From assembly GCF_038443705.2 (NCBI RefSeq), contig NZ_CP151767.2, positions 1,550,001 to 1,614,000 of the forward strand: DNA of 64,000 nucleotides, in the 5' to 3' direction. A model generated the notes under the pieces. The model saw nothing but the letters and a program-made list of their open reading frames with translations. It was not told the origin of the DNA and did not search any database. Origin of the DNA: Yoonia sp. SS1-5. Lineage in GTDB: Bacteria > Pseudomonadota > Alphaproteobacteria > Rhodobacterales > Rhodobacteraceae. The first letter of the stretch is position 1; the number at the start of each line of letters is the position of its first letter. The translations under genes and the position numbers were made by a program. Positions 33,305-42,368 of this stretch are shown piece by piece.

Positions 33305-34429
33305 ATGGTAAAATCAGTTCTGTTCGTCACCGGCACCCGGGCTGATTTTGGAAAGCTTGAGCCCTTGGCTATCGCCGCACGCGATAGCGGCTTTGATGTA
33401 TCTTTTTTCGTCACAGGTATGCATATGCTTGACCGCTATGGGCTGACCAAGCTTGAGGTCCACCGCACACAAGGCGTCAAGGTACATGAATTCCTCAACC
33501 AGCGCCCCGGTGACCCGCAGGATATGGTGCTGGCGAAAACAGTGATCGGTTTTTCCGATTTCGTCACGGAACATCACCCGGATCTGGTTGTTATCCATGG
33601 CGACCGGGTTGAGGCGCTGGCCTGCGCCCTTGTCTGCGCCACGAATTACATCCGCTGTGCGCATATCGAAGGTGGCGAAGTATCGGGAACGATTGACGAG
33701 ATCTACCGACACTGCAACAGCAAGCTGGCGAGCACGCATTTCGTCTCGTCCGAGGACGCCGCCCGCCGGGTGCGCGCGTTGGGGGAACCGGCCGAACATA
33801 TTCATGCCATCGGCTCGCCAGAGCTGGATTTCCACGCGGGCCCATCCGGCGTCACCATTGATGCAGTCAAGGCCCGTTACGCCATCCCCTTTGACACATT
33901 TGGCATCTGCGTGTTCCACCCGGTCACCTCGGAGGCCGCGACGATGGGCGTGCAGGCCCAATCCCTGTTTGATGCCTTGAAGGCATCCACGCGGAGCTTT
34001 GTTCTGATTGCGCCCAATAACGACCCCGGCTCTGCCGATATTTTCGCCCAGATCGACACCCTGCCGGCCGACAGGTTCCGCGTTTTGCCTTCCATGCGCT
34101 TTGCCCATTTCTCGGAGCTGATGAAAAACGCGGCCGTCATGATCGGCAACTCATCCGCCGGGGTCAGAGAGGCACCCTTTGTCGGCCTGCCGTCACTCGA
34201 TATTGGCACACGCCAAACCAACCGCGCGAAATCCCCCTCTGTGTTCTTTGCCGATGCAACCGACGAGACAGCCATCGCGACATTTCTAAAGACGCAATGG
34301 GGGAAATCCTATCCGCGCCATGATGCCTTTGGCGGGGGCAGCGCCGCTGACCGCTTTCTCAACGTGCTGAATGATCCGACTTTCTGGTCGGCGCCGCTGC
34401 AGAAAACCTTCGATGATGCCCACGGGTGA
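33305..34429 (+). CDS. neuC: UDP-N-acetylglucosamine 2-epimerase (hydrolysing), NeuC/LegG type
   Basis: 374 aa. Converts UDP-HexNAc into the free 2-epimer for nonulosonic acid synthesis. Blocks: VLFVTGTRADFGKLEPL, VVIHGDRVEALACALVCATNYIRCAHIEGGEVSGTIDE, and a late NSSAGVREAPFVGLPSLDIGTRQTNR. TGTRADFGKL is the NeuC-specific form and distinguishes it from non-hydrolysing WecB. ATG at 33305. One base separates its stop from the first Kdo-transferase-like gene. Together with neuA and neuB it completes a pathway to a CMP-activated sugar from UDP-GlcNAc or a derivative. Confidence 0.92.
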   Translation: MVKSVLFVTGTRADFGKLEPLAIAARDSGFDVSFFVTGMHMLDRYGLTKLEVHRTQGVKVHEFLNQRPGDPQDMVLAKTVIGFSDFVTEHHPDLVVIHGDRVEALACALVCATNYIRCAHIEGGEVSGTIDEIYRHCNSKLASTHFVSSEDAARRVRALGEPAEHIHAIGSPELDFHAGPSGVTIDAVKARYAIPFDTFGICVFHPVTSEAATMGVQAQSLFDALKASTRSFVLIAPNNDPGSADIFAQIDTLPADRFRVLPSMRFAHFSELMKNAAVMIGNSSAGVREAPFVGLPSLDIGTRQTNRAKSPSVFFADATDETAIATFLKTQWGKSYPRHDAFGGGSAADRFLNVLNDPTFWSAPLQKTFDDAHG

Positions 34430-34430
34430 C

Positions 34431-35666
34431 ATGACCCGCGGATGGCCGCTACGGCTATACCTGCTTGCATCATACGGGTTGGCCCTGCTGGCCCCACTGA
34501 TCTTGCGCAAACGCCTGGCGCGGGGGAAAGAAACAGCAGGCAGCGTCAGAGCCAAGCGCGGGCTGGATTTGCCGCCGCGCCCCCGGGGCAGGCTGATCTG
34601 GATCCATGCGGTTGGATTGGGCGAGGTCATGTCCCTGCGCGGTTTGATTGACTTTATGGCTGCCGATGATCCAAAGGCACATTTTCTTGTGACCTCCAGT
34701 ACTAAGGCCTCGGCTGCTGTCTTTGCCAGAAATTTGCCACCCCGTACGACACATCACTTTCTGCCCATCGACGCCCCACCTTACAGGGGTCGTTTTCTGG
34801 ATCATTTCCAACCCAACCTATGTGTCTGGGCGGAACAGGACCTGTGGCCGGGTTTTGTCAGCGACCTTGCAAAGCGGCGCATTCCACAGGCCGTTATTGC
34901 CGCCCGCATGAATGCAGCCTCGTTTCGCAAGCACCAAAAGGCACGTGGCCTTTATGCGAACCTTTATCAGGCAATGGCGCTGATCACGGCGCAAGATCAA
35001 CGCACGGCCGATCACCTGCAAATGCTGGGTGGCACGGGCGAGGTCGCAGTCACCGGTTCCCTGAAACCCAGCGCGCCCGCATTGCACTGTGAGGCGGCGG
35101 AACTGACCGCCGTCAGGCAGGGCATTGGCGACCGCTTCGTTTGGGCTGTTGCACCCGCCCATCCGGCTGATCAGACGGTTGCGGTCGAGGCCCATGAACG
35201 GTTATGCGCACACCAGCCCGACGCGTTGCTGATCATCGCGCCGCGTTTTCCGGATCGGGCGCAAGGCGCCTACCCGCGCCGGTCAAAGGGGCAAATGCCC
35301 GGGCCAGCCGATAAGACATGGCTTTGCGATACCTACGGCGAACTTGGCCTGATCTATCGTCTGTCAAAGGCTGTGTTGATCGGTGGGACCTTCTCGGACA
35401 TCGAGGGGCATAACCCGTGGGAGGCTGTCAATCTGGACAATGCAATCCTGCACGGCCCGCATACGGACAATTTCGCCACTGATTTTGCCATGCTGGATGC
35501 TGCAGATGGCGCCCTTTCGGTGGCCGACGCCACCGATATTGTGGCCGCGCTACAAAATACCGGGTTGCAGGCGGTCGCCCGGAATGCGCGCACGGTCGCG
35601 GAAAACGCACGTGCGCAAACACAAACCCTTGCCCGACAGCTTCTGGATATCTGTGATGATGGATAA
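34431..35666 (+). CDS. 3-deoxy-D-manno-octulosonic acid (Kdo) transferase family protein 1
   Basis: 411-aa WaaA/KdtA-like inner-membrane glycosyltransferase. Features: N-terminal membrane anchor (LRLYLLASYGLALLAPLILRKRLARGKE), the catalytic-Glu block WIHAVGLGEVMSLRGLI, CVWAEQDLWPGFVSD, and IGGTFSDIEGHNPWEAVNLDNAILHGPHTDNF. The last segment is a loose version of the family's GGHNPLEP...GPH. ATG at 34431, one base after the neuC stop; ATGs at 34413 and 34416 are alternatives. It overlaps a second, longer paralogue by 11 bp. One of the pair may attach Kdo and the other a different ulosonic acid (inference). Confidence 0.85.
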   Translation: MTRGWPLRLYLLASYGLALLAPLILRKRLARGKETAGSVRAKRGLDLPPRPRGRLIWIHAVGLGEVMSLRGLIDFMAADDPKAHFLVTSSTKASAAVFARNLPPRTTHHFLPIDAPPYRGRFLDHFQPNLCVWAEQDLWPGFVSDLAKRRIPQAVIAARMNAASFRKHQKARGLYANLYQAMALITAQDQRTADHLQMLGGTGEVAVTGSLKPSAPALHCEAAELTAVRQGIGDRFVWAVAPAHPADQTVAVEAHERLCAHQPDALLIIAPRFPDRAQGAYPRRSKGQMPGPADKTWLCDTYGELGLIYRLSKAVLIGGTFSDIEGHNPWEAVNLDNAILHGPHTDNFATDFAMLDAADGALSVADATDIVAALQNTGLQAVARNARTVAENARAQTQTLARQLLDICDDG

Positions 35667-36951
35667 AGCCGCAGACTTTCCGCCATTCAAGCTGCGCTTG
35701 GGCCTATGGGCCTATGCGGTGCTGTGGTGGCTGATGCTGCCGGTCATACTGCTCTATCTGCGCCGTCGCGGACGCAAGGACCCGGCCTACCGGATGCATC
35801 TGCGCGAGCGTTTCGGCGTCTGCGCGCCCAGCCGGGGCGATGTCGTCTGGATACATGCGGTATCACTGGGCGAGATGCGATCCGCGACGCCGCTGATCCG
35901 GGCATTGCTTGGCAGGGGCGAACGTATTGTGACAACCCATTTCACACCCGCCGGCCGACGCGAGGCAGAGCGTGAATTTGCCGCCGAAATACGCGATGGT
36001 CAGGTGCAGGTCGTCTGGGTTCCGTTTGAATTCGGCTTTGCATATCGCCGCTTCCTGCGCCACTTCACCCCGAAATATGGTCTGGTGATGGAGATCGAGG
36101 TTTGGCCACGCATGATCATGGCCTGCCGGCGCCACGGCACAAATCTGTTCATGTGCAACGCACAATATCCGCAGAGGAGTTTTGAAAAGGACCAGAGGGG
36201 GTTTGGCCTTCGTGCCGCACTTATGGCTGGTTTTTCTGGCGGATTTGTCAAATCAGAACAGCAAAAGTCTCGTTTTGCACATGCGGGCATGCGCAATATC
36301 AACGTCACGGGCGAGTTGCGGTTTGAACAACCTATCCCGCAAGCGCAACTGGATGCGGGTGCCGCATTGCGCCCGCGATTGGCCGCTGATCGCCCGATTT
36401 TCACATTGACCAGCGTGGTAGAGGGCGAAGACGCGCTCTACCTAGATATGATCGCCGCCACACCAGATGCCCTGTTTGTCTATGTTCCGCGCGCGCCGGA
36501 ACGTTTTGACGAAGTTGCCGACATGCTGGCGGCCAAAGGTCTGCGATTTGCGCGCCGATCCACGCTGCTTGGTCCTGACCTTGCCCTGACGGGTGAGGCC
36601 CCCGAAGTCGACGTGTTGCTGGGTGACAGCATGGGCGAGATGTATTTCTACCTGTCTTTGTGTGATCGGGCGATTGTGGGTGGCGGCTTTGTCGAAAAAG
36701 GCGCCCATAACATCATCGAACCATTGGCCCTGCGAAAGCCGGTCATTGTCGGGCCACATATCTGGACAATCGCTTATCCCGCGACCGAGGCGATTGCCGC
36801 AGGTGTCTGCCACATGGTGGAAAGCCCCGGCGCCCTTAAATCCATTGTCGCTGACCCGCCGATGGTCACCGATGCGCAAATCGCGGCCTTTTATGCCGAC
36901 CATGCGGGCAGTGTCCGCCGGACCTTGGCGGCGATTGATGCGCTGACCTAG
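35656..36951 (+). CDS. waaA: 3-deoxy-D-manno-octulosonic acid (Kdo) transferase family protein 2
   Basis: 431 aa, closer to classic WaaA: N-terminal anchor (AVLWWLMLPVILLYLRRRGRKDPAYRMHLRERFG), WIHAVSLGEMRSATPLIRALL (catalytic Glu), LVMEIEVWPRMI, and VGGGFVEKGAHNIIEPLALRKPVIVGPH. Transfers Kdo from CMP-Kdo to lipid A precursor (family knowledge). Starts at 35656 within the end of the preceding paralogue, and its last four bases overlap modC on the other strand. The two paralogues are different full-length proteins, not halves of a split gene. Confidence 0.87.
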   Translation: MMDKAADFPPFKLRLGLWAYAVLWWLMLPVILLYLRRRGRKDPAYRMHLRERFGVCAPSRGDVVWIHAVSLGEMRSATPLIRALLGRGERIVTTHFTPAGRREAEREFAAEIRDGQVQVVWVPFEFGFAYRRFLRHFTPKYGLVMEIEVWPRMIMACRRHGTNLFMCNAQYPQRSFEKDQRGFGLRAALMAGFSGGFVKSEQQKSRFAHAGMRNINVTGELRFEQPIPQAQLDAGAALRPRLAADRPIFTLTSVVEGEDALYLDMIAATPDALFVYVPRAPERFDEVADMLAAKGLRFARRSTLLGPDLALTGEAPEVDVLLGDSMGEMYFYLSLCDRAIVGGGFVEKGAHNIIEPLALRKPVIVGPHIWTIAYPATEAIAAGVCHMVESPGALKSIVADPPMVTDAQIAAFYADHAGSVRRTLAAIDALT

Positions 36952-38009
36952 TGCCCGACATCTTCCGGGCGGACGGCGGTCGCCTTGATGATCGCGAAAA
37001 CCTGTTGCCCCACGGACAGGCCCATGCGTTGTGCGCTGCGCCGGGTAACGCGCGCCAGCAACGGATCCTCACCAGCCAGCAGCCGCACGGCAACCCCCGG
37101 CCCCCGGCCCTGTTCCATCGCGGTGATCGTCACAGGCAGCACATTCAGCGCGCTGATGCCCGCAGGGCGCGTCGTCGCCAAAATGACGTCTTGTGCCGCA
37201 ATGCGCAGCCTGACCCTGTCCCCTAGCTTGCCGAATTGCCCGGGCAACATGAGCCGCCCCCCAGAAAACGCCAGTTCCGTCAGCCCGTCATCCTGGAGGC
37301 GCCCGGCGATCTTGGTCTGGATCACCGCGCCGGCCTCGCGCACACCAAGAAGCGGCACAGTGCCGGGCTGCGAAAGGACCTCGCCCAGCGGCCCGTTTGC
37401 GACGACCCGCCCGGCGTCCAGAATGACCAGTGTTGTGGCCAGTCTGGCGACCTCGGATACATCGTGGCTGACATAGATGATCGGGATCTGGACCTCGTCC
37501 CGCAACCGTTCGAGATAGGGCAGGATCTCGGCCTTGCGGGGGGCGTCAAGTGCGGCCAGCGGTTCATCCATCAACAGTATTTGTGGGTCAGACGCCAAGG
37601 CCCGCCCCAGTGCCACCCGCTGTTTTTCCCCGCCCGACAGACCCGCGGGCCGTCGATCCAGCAGGCTTTCAAGGCCCAGGGTCGCAATGATCCGGTCCCA
37701 ATCATGACGCCCGCCATAGGCAAGGTTCTGACGCACACTCATGTGGGGGAACAAGCGGGCATCCTGAAACACGTAGCCTGTCCTGCGCTTTTGCGGGCGC
37801 AGGTTGATCCGGTTTTTGGTGTCAAACAGCACCTGTTCACCGATGGCAATCCGCCCCGCATCGGGCAAGCTCAGCCCGGCAATCGCATTGACCACCGATG
37901 TCTTACCTGATCCCGACCGTCCGAAAATCGCCGTGACGCCCGCAGGCGCATCAAAGGTCACGTCCAGATGGAAATCCCCCAGCTGTTTGGTGATGCGCAG
38001 GTCCAACAT
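36948..38009 (-). CDS. modC: Molybdate ABC transporter ATP-binding protein
   Basis: 353-aa ATPase of the molybdate importer. Walker A GRSGSGKT at 30-37, signature LSGGEKQRVALGRAL, Walker B LLMDEPLAALDA, H-loop YVSHDVSEV. The C-terminal ~100 residues form the Mop/TOBE domain that senses the anion. Last gene of modABC; it begins immediately after modB (38010). The FGRSGSGKTS form and Mop domain separate it from sugar ABC ATPases. Confidence 0.95.
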   Translation of the reverse strand: MLDLRITKQLGDFHLDVTFDAPAGVTAIFGRSGSGKTSVVNAIAGLSLPDAGRIAIGEQVLFDTKNRINLRPQKRRTGYVFQDARLFPHMSVRQNLAYGGRHDWDRIIATLGLESLLDRRPAGLSGGEKQRVALGRALASDPQILLMDEPLAALDAPRKAEILPYLERLRDEVQIPIIYVSHDVSEVARLATTLVILDAGRVVANGPLGEVLSQPGTVPLLGVREAGAVIQTKIAGRLQDDGLTELAFSGGRLMLPGQFGKLGDRVRLRIAAQDVILATTRPAGISALNVLPVTITAMEQGRGPGVAVRLLAGEDPLLARVTRRSAQRMGLSVGQQVFAIIKATAVRPEDVGH

Positions 38010-38705
38010 CTACTGGCCCATCCGTTTGGTCACCCGCCGGGCCAGCCATTCTGATACCAGCAAAGCGCCCATCGCTAAGATGATGGAAACCACCACAAGC
38101 CCCAGAACAGCCGGTTCAGCGCCGGGCACCTGCAAAAGCCCATAGATCGCGGTCGGGATCGTCTGGGTCTGTCCGGGGATGGCCGCGACAAAGGTGATGG
38201 TCGCACCAAATTCACCCAGCGCTTTGGCAAAACCCAATATGCCCCCGGCCAGAATGCCCGGCAGGATCAGCGGCAAAGTGACTGTCACAAAAATGCGCAT
38301 CCGCGAGGCCCCCAGCGTTGCGGCAGCGTCTTCCAACCCGGGCGAGATCGCCTCGATCGCCAGTCTGATCGCCCGCACCATCAGCGGGAACGCCATAATT
38401 GCAGCGGCCAGTGCGGCCCCGGTCCAACGAAAAGCAAGCGTGATGCCAAACGCATCATATAGAAATGCACCAACCGCACCCTGCCGCCCGAAAACGATCA
38501 GCAGAAGGTATCCGGTGACAACAGGCGGCAGGACCAGCGGCAAATGTACCAGACCATTCAACAGGTGGCGGCCCGGAAAACGCTTGCGCGCCAAAAGATA
38601 GGCCACCCCAATCGCAATTGGCAGGGCTGCAAGCATCGCCACCCCCGCAACCCAAAGCGATAGCCGAATGGCGGCCCATTCTTCCGGACCTAACTGGTCC
38701 ATCAT
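38010..38705 (-). CDS. modB: Molybdate ABC transporter permease
   Basis: 231-aa inner-membrane permease with about five to six spans and the EAA-type loop (AAATLGASRMRIFVTVTLPLILPGILAGGILGFAKALGEFGA). The GEFGA ending of this loop is typical of ModB/CysT-type permeases. ATG overlaps modA by 4 bp and the stop abuts modC. Confidence 0.94.
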   Translation of the reverse strand: MMDQLGPEEWAAIRLSLWVAGVAMLAALPIAIGVAYLLARKRFPGRHLLNGLVHLPLVLPPVVTGYLLLIVFGRQGAVGAFLYDAFGITLAFRWTGAALAAAIMAFPLMVRAIRLAIEAISPGLEDAAATLGASRMRIFVTVTLPLILPGILAGGILGFAKALGEFGATITFVAAIPGQTQTIPTAIYGLLQVPGAEPAVLGLVVVSIILAMGALLVSEWLARRVTKRMGQ

Positions 38706-39439
38706 GGGCGTCGAATGGGCGGTAAAAACCCTGCCTCTTGCAAGGTGGCCTGCCCTGCTGCCCCGGTCAGAAAGTCCAGAAAGGCGGATGCCTGCGGGTC
38801 CGCCCCCGCGGTCACCGCACCCACATATCGGATCGGCGGATAGCTATCTGTTGGAAAGCGCGCGACAATGCGGACCGCATCCGTCACACCCGCATCCGTC
38901 TGGTAAACAACACCCAGCGGTGTCTCGCCTCGGGCAACAAGGTTCAAGGCCGCGCGCACGCTGTCCACTTCGGCAAGCCGATGGGATAGCGGCTCCCACA
39001 TATTCAGCGAGGTCAGTGCGGCCTTGGCGTAGATACCCGCAGGCACAGCATCGGTCAGCCCGACGGCCAGCCGCCCATCGCCAAGTGCAGATGCCATCCC
39101 ATAGCCGTGCAGCAAAACGTCGCCCGCATCCCGGGGGCCGATCAGCACCAATGCGTTGCTTGCGATATCAGCCACGCTGTCAGGTTCCAAAGCGTTGGTT
39201 TCGACCAAAACGTCCATCCAATCCGCATTGGCCAGCAGCACCAGATCGGCTGGCGCCCCCTGCCCGACCTGCCGGGCAATCTTGCCGCTTCCGGCATAGG
39301 ACACGGACACATCCCCGAATTCTGCCGCCAGCGCATCTATCGGTTCTTTCAGGCTGGCCGCCGCAAATACCACGATCTCCGCAGTTGCGGCGATGGGACA
39401 CAAGAGCATGACAAGCAACATGAAAAGGCGGGTCAACAT
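38702..39439 (-). CDS. modA: Molybdate-binding periplasmic protein
   Basis: 245 aa with a signal peptide (MLTRLFMLLVMLLCPIAATA) and the ModA fold: VVFAAASLKEPIDALAAEF, SYAGSGKIARQVGQGAPADLVLLANADWMD, and GVVYQTDAGV. The AAASL, SGxxARQ and TDAG segments hold the oxyanion ligands. First gene of the modABC set, 38 nt downstream of the deacetylase-like gene on the same strand. No clear ModE box was seen. Confidence 0.94.
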   Translation of the reverse strand: MLTRLFMLLVMLLCPIAATAEIVVFAAASLKEPIDALAAEFGDVSVSYAGSGKIARQVGQGAPADLVLLANADWMDVLVETNALEPDSVADIASNALVLIGPRDAGDVLLHGYGMASALGDGRLAVGLTDAVPAGIYAKAALTSLNMWEPLSHRLAEVDSVRAALNLVARGETPLGVVYQTDAGVTDAVRIVARFPTDSYPPIRYVGAVTAGADPQASAFLDFLTGAAGQATLQEAGFLPPIRRP

Positions 39440-39477
39440 GGGCCGACTATCGGGCGGTTCGACCGGGTTCGCAAGGG

Positions 39478-40644
39478 TCAGACCCAAGCACGATTGCGCG
39501 CGATCAACTGGGCGACCCGATTGCGTATTTCGCCACTGATCGCCCCCTCGCGCGGTGGGTCGCGCAAAGTGGTCAGCCAGTGCGGCTGCGGTTGGTAGGT
39601 TTTTGTCGGCCGCGCCCACTGCAGGGCGCGCAAGATATCGGCGGCAGCTGTCGGCAATTGGTCCGGTATCTCGGCCCCGGTCAGGGTGGCCCAGACGCCG
39701 GTCCATAAACGCCCGACAGACCAGGGGTTATATCCGCCACCGCCCAGCACCAGATATCGGGGCGCCAATTCACGCAGCGCGGCAACGATTGCCCAATGGG
39801 CATTGTTGGACAGGGCCAGCCGCGATTGAGGGTCCTCGAGCACCGCGTCAGCACCGCATTGCAAAACGATAGCATCGGGGCGAAATGCAGCCACTGCCGG
39901 CAAGATCAACTGATCCCTGATCAAGGCCATCTCGGTATCATGCAAACCGGCGGGAACTGGCAGGTTATAGACCTGTCCCGCCCCCTGATCGGTCAGCGCC
40001 CCTGTACGGGGCCAGCGGTTTTCCTCATGCACCGAGATCAGCAATATGTCCGGATCATGCGCGAAAGCATGTTCGACCCCGTCGGGATGATGTGCGTCAA
40101 TATCCACATAGGCGATCTTGGCTGCACCGTTTCGCCGCAGCGACTGAATCGCCAGAACAGGATCGTTGAGGTAGCAGAACCCGTTTGCCCGATCGGGCAT
40201 GCCATGATGAGTGCCGCCAGCGGGGGTATAAATCACCCCCGGCTTGGCCAGCAGTTCGCCGGCCAGCATTGACGCACCAGCCGAAGTTGCGGGACGGCGA
40301 TACATCTCGGGGAAGATCGGATTGGACGGTGACCCAAGCGCATGGCGCTGCTTGACCCGGTCGCTGACCTCTTGGGTTTGCTCTGCCGCCTGCAAGGCGG
40401 CGATGTAGCGCGGCGTGTGAAACCCGGTCAGTGCCGCCGGTTTGGCGCGGGGCGACGTGATAAATTGCGCCCTTGGCAGCCAGCCCAATGCGCGTGACAG
40501 GTCCATCACCGTCGAGACGCGGGGGATACGCAGCGGATGCCAGGCCCCATAGCTGGAGTGCCGATATATCTCAGACCCGATAAATCGGGGTTTGGGGGGT
40601 GTGACGGCAGCCGGGCCATGACGTATGAATGCCATAACAGGCAT
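39478..40644 (-). CDS. Histone deacetylase-family protein (AcuC/APAH-like)
   Basis: 388-aa zinc-dependent amidohydrolase. The histidine pair GGTHHGM, metal ligands in YVDIDAHHPDGVE and LQCGADAVLEDP, and the transition-state Tyr in LGGGGYNPWS are all present. Substrate may be acetylated protein (as AcuC), polyamine or another amide. Located just ahead of modABC (38-nt gap), so it may be co-transcribed. Divergent from the NUDIX gene with only 24 bp between start codons. Confidence 0.9.
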   Translation of the reverse strand: MPVMAFIRHGPAAVTPPKPRFIGSEIYRHSSYGAWHPLRIPRVSTVMDLSRALGWLPRAQFITSPRAKPAALTGFHTPRYIAALQAAEQTQEVSDRVKQRHALGSPSNPIFPEMYRRPATSAGASMLAGELLAKPGVIYTPAGGTHHGMPDRANGFCYLNDPVLAIQSLRRNGAAKIAYVDIDAHHPDGVEHAFAHDPDILLISVHEENRWPRTGALTDQGAGQVYNLPVPAGLHDTEMALIRDQLILPAVAAFRPDAIVLQCGADAVLEDPQSRLALSNNAHWAIVAALRELAPRYLVLGGGGYNPWSVGRLWTGVWATLTGAEIPDQLPTAAADILRALQWARPTKTYQPQPHWLTTLRDPPREGAISGEIRNRVAQLIARNRAWV

Positions 40645-40668
40645 TTAACTCTTTTCGCGGTCAGAGCC

Positions 40669-41178
40669 ATGACAAATTCTTCCGGCCGGCAGCTGCCGCT
40701 ACGTTTCAAGACCGGGCGCAAAACCGATATCAGGGCGCAATTTGCGGCCCTCTGCTGGCGCTACAAAAACGGCAAGTTGCAGATCTGCCTTGTCACCAGC
40801 AGGACCCGCAAACGCTGGATCATTCCCAAGGGCTGGCCCATGCACAAGCAAACCCCCGCAGACGCCGCCGCAACCGAAGCCTGGGAAGAGGCCGGTGTCA
40901 CCGGCATCGCGGGTGAGCAATGTCTGGGCCTTTTCAGCTATGTCAAACCCCTGCGCGACCAGATGACGCCGACCATCGCGATGGTCTATCCGCTTGAGGT
41001 CAAGAAAGTGCATAGCAAATGGCCCGAAAGACAGCAGCGTAAACGCAAATGGTTCAGCCCCAAGAAGGCGGCCAAGAAACTGACCGAGCCAGAGCTGAAA
41101 CTGATTGTCGCATCCTTCACCCCAAGTAAATCACCACCCAAAAGCAAGCTTGCTTCGGCAAAGAAAACACCTATTTAA
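40669..41178 (+). CDS. NUDIX hydrolase
   Basis: 169-aa pyrophosphohydrolase. The Nudix box is GWPMHKQTPADAAATEAWEEAGV: the essential EAWEEAGV half (the two Glu of EExG) is intact. The front Glu is replaced by Gln/Thr and the usual Arg is Thr. This form is seen in the diadenosine/diphosphoinositol-type group of Alphaproteobacteria. The tail is very basic (SKSPPKSKLASAKKTPI). Start at 40669 follows a GTCAGAGCC leader; no strong ribosome site. Confidence 0.87.
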   Translation: MTNSSGRQLPLRFKTGRKTDIRAQFAALCWRYKNGKLQICLVTSRTRKRWIIPKGWPMHKQTPADAAATEAWEEAGVTGIAGEQCLGLFSYVKPLRDQMTPTIAMVYPLEVKKVHSKWPERQQRKRKWFSPKKAAKKLTEPELKLIVASFTPSKSPPKSKLASAKKTPI

Positions 41179-41205
41179 CAGGTTCCTCGTAGAAAACTGG
41201 TTGTC

Positions 41206-41610
41206 ATGATCCGCTTTACTTTGAAATGTGACCAAGACCATGCGTTTGAAAGCTGGTTTCAGTCAGGCGCAGCCTTTGACAAGCTGGTGGCCGCCAACAT
41301 GCTGGCCTGTACTTCCTGCGGTTCGACCAATGTCAGCAAGTCCATCATGGCCCCGGCGGTCAGCACATCCACCGAGGTGACCGCCCCAAGGCCACAACAG
41401 CCAGACCTGCAGGATCTGCGCAAAAAGGTCGAAGAAACCTCTGACTATGTGGGTGACGCCTTCCCGGCAGAGGCGCGGGCAATGCATGATGGGACCAAGC
41501 CCGAACGACCGATCTACGGGCAGGCCAATCTGGCAGAGGCGAAAAAACTTGTGGATGATGGCATCCCCGTGATGCCCCTGCCGTTCATCCCGACCAAGAA
41601 GACGAACTGA
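41206..41610 (+). CDS. DUF1178 family protein
   Basis: 134 aa. MIRFTLKCDQDHAFESWFQSGAAFDKLVAANMLACTSCGSTNVSKSIMAP shows a zinc-ribbon-like arrangement (CDQ... and CTSC). The C-terminal part includes GDAFPAEARAMHDG and AKKLVDDGIPVMPLPF, as in the family. Function unknown. Shares one base with the next start codon (TGATG), so it is coupled to the SDR gene. Confidence 0.9.
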   Translation: MIRFTLKCDQDHAFESWFQSGAAFDKLVAANMLACTSCGSTNVSKSIMAPAVSTSTEVTAPRPQQPDLQDLRKKVEETSDYVGDAFPAEARAMHDGTKPERPIYGQANLAEAKKLVDDGIPVMPLPFIPTKKTN

Positions 41611-42260
41611 TGACCGTTCTGATTACCGGTGCAAATCGCGGGATTGGCAAGGCATTGGCGGAAAATTACGCCGCGCGCGGCACGCATGTTATCGGCACCG
41701 CCCGCACACCGTCTGACGACAAACACCTGCCATTGGATGTCACCATTCCTGCATCCCATCAGGCACTTGCCACCACCCTGGGCGATGCGCCCCTTGATTT
41801 GCTGATCTGCAATGCAGGTATCTATCCTGACAAGGGTCAGCCGCTTGACGATGGCTACCCCGCCGATATGTGGGCCGACGCATTTGCCACAAATGTGACC
41901 GGTGTGTTTTTGACCGTCCAACACCTTCTGCCGCATCTGGCGCGCGGCCAGACACCGCGTATTGCGATCATCTCGTCTCAAATGGCCTCGCATACGCGGG
42001 CGCCAGGTGGCAGCTATATTTACAGGGCCAGCAAGGCTGCGGTGTTAAATCTGGGGCGCAATCTGGCGGCAGATCTGAAACCGCGCGGTATTGCCGTAGG
42101 CATCTACCATCCCGGCTGGGTTCAGACGGATATGGGCGGGCAGACCGCTGAAATCACGGTCGCAGAAGCAGCCGCTGGGCTTGTGGCGCGATGCGATGCG
42201 TTGTCGCTGGACAGCACCGGGTGTTTCGAAACCTGGGATGGGCGCGCGCACCCCTATTAG
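41610..42260 (+). CDS. SDR-family oxidoreductase
   Basis: 216-aa short-chain dehydrogenase. Cofactor motif TGANRGIGKAL near residue 6, LICNAGIYPD (the NAG strand) and the catalytic SYIYRASKAA (Tyr-x3-Lys), with Ser in IISSQMAS. Substrate unknown; related to the short C-factor-like SDRs (CsgA-type), which are often only about 220 aa. Coupled to the preceding DUF1178 gene. Confidence 0.88.
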   Translation: MTVLITGANRGIGKALAENYAARGTHVIGTARTPSDDKHLPLDVTIPASHQALATTLGDAPLDLLICNAGIYPDKGQPLDDGYPADMWADAFATNVTGVFLTVQHLLPHLARGQTPRIAIISSQMASHTRAPGGSYIYRASKAAVLNLGRNLAADLKPRGIAVGIYHPGWVQTDMGGQTAEITVAEAAAGLVARCDALSLDSTGCFETWDGRAHPY

Positions 42261-42368
42261 GGCCATGACCCCACGCCACATTTTGACCACGCGTTGAAAC
42301 GGTTTGCGCTTCACCACCGCTGCGCTTAAAGGGGACGCGGACAAAATCTCGTCCGTAGAGGAAGTGCT

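Noticed and set aside
34431..36951. Possible frameshift splitting one Kdo transferase
   Set aside because: Each gene encodes a full-length protein with its own N-terminal anchor, catalytic Glu and C-terminal nucleotide-binding motif, so they are paralogues.
42261..42368. Lysine riboswitch or attenuator ahead of lysC
   Set aside because: The 108-nt leader lacks the length and conserved core of a lysine riboswitch, and no run of Lys codons is present.
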